This document shows, piece after piece, positions 60,897-64,000 of a stretch of DNA of 64,000 bases. The translations under genes were made by a program, and so were the position numbers. Origin of the DNA: Desulfobacterales bacterium. GTDB taxonomy: Bacteria; Desulfobacterota; Desulfobacteria; Desulfobacterales; JALSRD01. The DNA is taken from NCBI GenBank assembly GCA_026984935.1, contig JALSRD010000036.1, positions 1 through 64,000 of the forward strand, read 5' to 3'. Under the pieces are notes generated by a model. That model was not told the DNA's origin. It ran no database searches and saw nothing but the letters and a program-made list of their open reading frames with translations. Numbering within the stretch: position 1 is the stretch's first letter; every line of letters starts with the position of its first letter.

Positions 60897-63431
60897 TTAC
60901 TTTGCATCGGCTGATCCGTTTCGGACGTGCTTGGCCAGAAAGGTTGTGGCCAGCTTGCGCGCTGCGGCGGCCCGGTCGGCGGCTATCAGCCGGCGCGCCA
61001 GGTTGACGGCCTGCGCATACGATAGTCCGCGGATGACGGCTTTGGCCGCGCCGATGGCCGCCGGCGCCAGGCTGAGTTCATCAATTCCCAGGCCAACGAG
61101 CACGGGGATTGCCGCCGGATCGGCCGCCAGTTCGCCGCACACCGCCACCGGCTTGCCGTACCGGTGGGCGGCCCGCACGGTTTGCCGGATCAGTTTCAGA
61201 ACCGCAGGCTGCAGGGCATCCGCGTAAGCCGCAAGGTCCGGATGGCCGCGTTCCGCGGCCAGCGTGTACTGCACCAGGTCATTGGTGCCGATGCTGAAGA
61301 AGTCCACCTTGACGGCCAGGCGCGCCGCCAGCAGGGCGGCGGCCGGCGTCTCGACCATGATGCCGATGGGAACCGGCCAGCCATGGGCTTTGTTTTCCTG
61401 CACCAGCCGCCGGTGAACCGCCGTGAGCATTTCCCGGGCCTGCTCGACTTCCTCCACCGTGGATACCATCGGAAACATGAGCTTCAGGGGGTGTTCTGCC
61501 GCCGCTTGCAGTACGGCGCTCAACTGTTGTGCAAACAGTTCACGCCGGCGCAGGCACAACCGGATGGCACGCACACCCAGGTAGGGGTTGGCCTCGGGCG
61601 TTGTCTGCAGGTAGGCCAGGGCCTTGTCGCCGCCGACGTCCAGCGTGCGTACGCAGACGGGTCTGCCTGCCATGGCGCGGCTGATTGCCTGCAGGCCGGC
61701 GATCTGCTCGTCCACCGACGGCGGCCGGCTGCGGGTGAGGTATAAGAATTCGGTGCGCAGCAGCCCGATGCCTTCGGCGCCGTTTTCCAAAGCGGTGCGG
61801 GCCTCGAAGGCGTTTCCCAGGTTGGCGGCCACGGCCACGCGCCGGCCGTCGCGGGTAACCGCCGGCCGCCGGCCGGCCCGGGCGCGGTTTTTGCGCCGCG
61901 CTAACCAGTTTCGGCGGCCGGTTTCCAGCTCGCGGCAAAGTGCCGGTGCAGGCTCGATCCACACGTGGCCGGCTGCTCCGTCCAAGGCCACGCGGGTGCC
62001 GTCGGGCAGGTCGAAAAGCGCGGCATCCGCTCCGCTGACGGCCGGGATGCCCAGCGCCCGGGCCAGGATGGCGCTGTGGTCGGTGGGTCCGCCGGCAGCG
62101 GTGATCACACCCAGTATGCGTGCGGGATCGAGCCTGGCGGTGTCCGTGGGTGTGAGCTGGTCGGCAACCAGGATCACCGCCCGGGGCAGGTCCAGGCGTG
62201 CGGCCGGCGGCCGGCCAGGCAGGTGGTTCAGGACCTGGTTGCCCACGTCGGTCACATCTGCGGCACGCTGCCGGAGATAAGGATCGCCGGTGGCTGCATA
62301 GGCCTGCCGCGTCTCCTGCAGGCTCTGCTGCCAGGCCCAGGCGGCGCACAGGCCGTCTTCCAGGATGCGGCGGCGCGCCGGCGCTATCAGGGCCGGATCC
62401 TGCAGGATCAGCAGGTGGGCGTCGAAGATGGCGGCCGCGGCCTCGCCGGCACGCACGGCCAGTGCCCGGCGTTGCCTGCGAACGGCCGCCGCGGTCATGT
62501 CCAGGGCGTGTTGGAGTGCTTTCCATTCCCGAGCGGGGTTTTGCGCCGGTTGGCGGGAGACCCGCGGTGTGGCCGGGCGGTAGTGGAAAAGCGGTCCCAC
62601 GGCGATGCCCTCGGACAGCGCAACCGCCTGACGGAGGGGTCCATCCTTGCCGGCCGTCGTATCCTGCGGGGGTGACCAAGCCGCTTCTGTACCGTCCTGG
62701 GCAAAGGACTGGATCAGCTCCCGGATGGCCTGAAGCGCCGCCTGGGCCTGCGGCCCGCGGGTGGAAACCAGGATGCGCTCCCCCTTGCGGACCGCCAGGG
62801 TGGCGATGCGGTTGAGGCTGGAGGCGGAAACCGGGGCCTTCGCGGTGCCGTATTTCTTGACGCGCACTTCGGCATCGAAAGCCGCGGCTGTTTGCACCAG
62901 ACGCGCGGCCGGCCGTACGTGCAGGCCGTGGGGCGCGTCGACGGGCAGGCAGATTTCCAGCCAGTCCTGTTCTGCAAAAGGCCCGGATGGCGGCGCAGCG
63001 GTGTCGGCCTGCGGTTCGCCGGGTGGCGCGAGGTGCTGGGTTTTGGGCGCCAGCGCCTTTTGCGCTTCGCGGCAGACGGTATGGCGGTCGCTGCCCAGAC
63101 CGATCTGTACGCCGGCGGCCAGGGCGCCCTCGACAAGCGGGCCGGCGCAGATCGTGACCCTGGCCTGCCGTTGGGGGTCCAGCAGTTCAACGGCGGTTTC
63201 AGCCGCCAGCACCGCGCTGCCCAGGTCCGCCAGCACCACCACGCCGTCGTCGCTGCAGATGGAATCGATGGCCTCGAAAATTTCGACGGCGTCGGTGCCG
63301 AACTCGTTTTTCTGCGGCCCGGCACCTCCCACAGCACACAGGGGCAGCGGCGCAGCGCTCACCTGGCGCACCAGCTCCGCCAGGGCCTGCGCTAATGCCC
63401 GGCTGTGGGAAACCAGTACGAGACCGACCAT
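60897..63431 (-). CDS. dhaM: DhaM-HPr-enzyme I fusion phosphotransferase
   Basis: 844 residues. Residues 1-130 form a DhaM/EIIA-Man-like domain with phospho-His9 (LVLVSHSRALA). Residues 155-245 form an HPr domain with His171 (HGLHVRPAARLV). From about 268 comes enzyme I, with His452 (GGPTDHSAILARALGIPAV), the PEP site (LLRTEFLYL) and the C-terminal FFSIGTNDLVQYT. It would take phosphate from phosphoenolpyruvate through EI and HPr to DhaM, and rephosphorylate ADP bound to DhaL for dihydroxyacetone phosphorylation. It is 82 bases downstream of dhaL. The 224 bases beyond its stop show no clear terminator. Confidence 0.92.
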   Translation of the reverse strand: MVGLVLVSHSRALAQALAELVRQVSAAPLPLCAVGGAGPQKNEFGTDAVEIFEAIDSICSDDGVVVLADLGSAVLAAETAVELLDPQRQARVTICAGPLVEGALAAGVQIGLGSDRHTVCREAQKALAPKTQHLAPPGEPQADTAAPPSGPFAEQDWLEICLPVDAPHGLHVRPAARLVQTAAAFDAEVRVKKYGTAKAPVSASSLNRIATLAVRKGERILVSTRGPQAQAALQAIRELIQSFAQDGTEAAWSPPQDTTAGKDGPLRQAVALSEGIAVGPLFHYRPATPRVSRQPAQNPAREWKALQHALDMTAAAVRRQRRALAVRAGEAAAAIFDAHLLILQDPALIAPARRRILEDGLCAAWAWQQSLQETRQAYAATGDPYLRQRAADVTDVGNQVLNHLPGRPPAARLDLPRAVILVADQLTPTDTARLDPARILGVITAAGGPTDHSAILARALGIPAVSGADAALFDLPDGTRVALDGAAGHVWIEPAPALCRELETGRRNWLARRKNRARAGRRPAVTRDGRRVAVAANLGNAFEARTALENGAEGIGLLRTEFLYLTRSRPPSVDEQIAGLQAISRAMAGRPVCVRTLDVGGDKALAYLQTTPEANPYLGVRAIRLCLRRRELFAQQLSAVLQAAAEHPLKLMFPMVSTVEEVEQAREMLTAVHRRLVQENKAHGWPVPIGIMVETPAAALLAARLAVKVDFFSIGTNDLVQYTLAAERGHPDLAAYADALQPAVLKLIRQTVRAAHRYGKPVAVCGELAADPAAIPVLVGLGIDELSLAPAAIGAAKAVIRGLSYAQAVNLARRLIAADRAAAARKLATTFLAKHVRNGSADAK

Positions 63432-63513
63432 GGTATGCGTATGCCTCCTGTCGCTCGCGGCGTATCGGGGGTGATCGTTATCATGGCGCTTTTCAGCCTG
63501 CGGGCTTCGGATG

Positions 63514-64000
63514 TCAGGCCTTGCGCCGGTTGACCCAGGTGTCCACGGCGGCCTGGATCAGCAGCCCAAAGGACGTGGCGCCGGGGTCCTGGTGGCCGAT
63601 GCTGCGTTCGCCCAGGTAGCTGGCGCGTCCCTTGCGGGCCAGCAGGCCAACGGTGTGCCGCATGCCGGATTCGGCCGCCGCTGCCGCTGCCGGCAGCATT
63701 TCCTCGATGTCCGCCCCGCTGTCGACGGCCTGCTGCATGGCCGCAATGGCCGGCTGCATGGCGTCCACCATGGTCTTGTCACCCGGCGCGGCCCTGCCGC
63801 GCTGTACCACGCCTTCCAGGCCGGCGCGGAAAAGCGCGGCCACATCGGCTGCGGCAAGGGTGTCTTTGCCGGCGCACGCACCAGCGGCACGCAGAAAGAA
63901 AGTCCCGTAAAGGGGCCCGGAAGCGCCGCCGACGGTTCTGATCAACACCATGGCCACGGCTTTCAGAATACCGGCGATGTCCGTGGGCGTGTTTTCCATA
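63514..64000 (-). CDS. dhaL: Dihydroxyacetone kinase ADP-binding subunit DhaL, 5' end outside window
   Basis: At least 161 residues visible; full DhaL is about 210. The visible part starts in the middle of the family alignment: TVGGASGPLYGTFFLRAAG is the conserved nucleotide-pocket segment usually near residue 75. The Met at 63999 is therefore internal, and the gene continues past the window edge. The C-terminal half contains the AR-GRASYLGERSIGHQDPGA segment. DhaK is expected further upstream, outside the window. Confidence 0.9.
   Translation of the reverse strand, partial: MENTPTDIAGILKAVAMVLIRTVGGASGPLYGTFFLRAAGACAGKDTLAAADVAALFRAGLEGVVQRGRAAPGDKTMVDAMQPAIAAMQQAVDSGADIEEMLPAAAAAAESGMRHTVGLLARKGRASYLGERSIGHQDPGATSFGLLIQAAVDTWVNRRKA

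Noticed and set aside
1-64000. tRNA, rRNA, CRISPR array, insertion sequence or prophage
   Set aside because: Looked for by eye: no cloverleaf, regular repeat-spacer pattern, transposase, integrase or phage structural gene was recognised. A covariance-model scan could still find a small RNA.

Overview
The window is GC-rich, gene-dense bacterial DNA. It most probably comes from an obligately anaerobic, aromatic-compound-degrading member of the Desulfobacterota (Desulfosarcina/Desulfococcus/Desulfatiglans-like sulfate reducers or relatives). The main evidence is a tungsten-type (class II) benzoyl-CoA reductase gene set (bamB-F) that includes two in-frame UGA codons read as selenocysteine. Supporting evidence is had and oah/bamA of the benzoyl-CoA pathway, and EtfAB with a membrane ETF:menaquinone oxidoreductase. 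No rRNA, tRNA, CRISPR array, phage or insertion sequence was recognised. The genus-level placement is inference.

Layout. 0.1-3.9 kb: a 2-oxoacid oxidoreductase unit with an FAD/NADPH subunit. 4.0-9.6 kb: a PAS/PP2C phosphatase, a small outer-membrane barrel, an alpha/beta hydrolase and a UbiB-like kinase. 9.7-12.9 kb: a gamma-carbonic-anhydrase-like protein, divergent from had-oah, which ends in two tandem terminators. 13.0-19.5 kb: two GNAT acetyltransferases (one AcuA-like), a five-gene Liv-type ABC transporter, and a decayed gene remnant. 19.6-25.1 kb, minus strand: MinD/PilZ pair and lutABC plus a methyltransferase. 25.1-38.3 kb: bamB-C-D-E-F, fdhD, etfB, etfA and an EMO-type membrane Fe-S protein. 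38.4-47.1 kb: a hybrid sensor kinase, an acyl-CoA synthetase, PlsC, a cyclophilin, small hypotheticals, a 57-residue winged-helix protein and a GMP reductase. 47.4-57.5 kb: a ferritin-like protein and recC-recB-recD. 57.7-64 kb: a second hybrid kinase and the minus-strand dhaL-dhaM genes, cut by the window edge.

How the parts fit. The ABC transporter could import aromatic acids. BamB-F would reduce benzoyl-CoA to the dienoyl-CoA. Had and Oah then oxidise the 6-hydroxy intermediate and open the ring hydrolytically. EtfAB and EMO would collect electrons from acyl-CoA dehydrogenation into menaquinone. The dienoyl-CoA hydratase (dch), the benzoate-CoA ligase and bamGHI are not in this window.

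The strongest unannotated signal is a near-perfect 22-bp palindrome. It lies at the promoter of both had-oah (10315-10336) and bamB (25164-25185), and the two copies share 16 identical bases. It is probably the operator of one regulator controlling both units, and its gene is not identifiable here.
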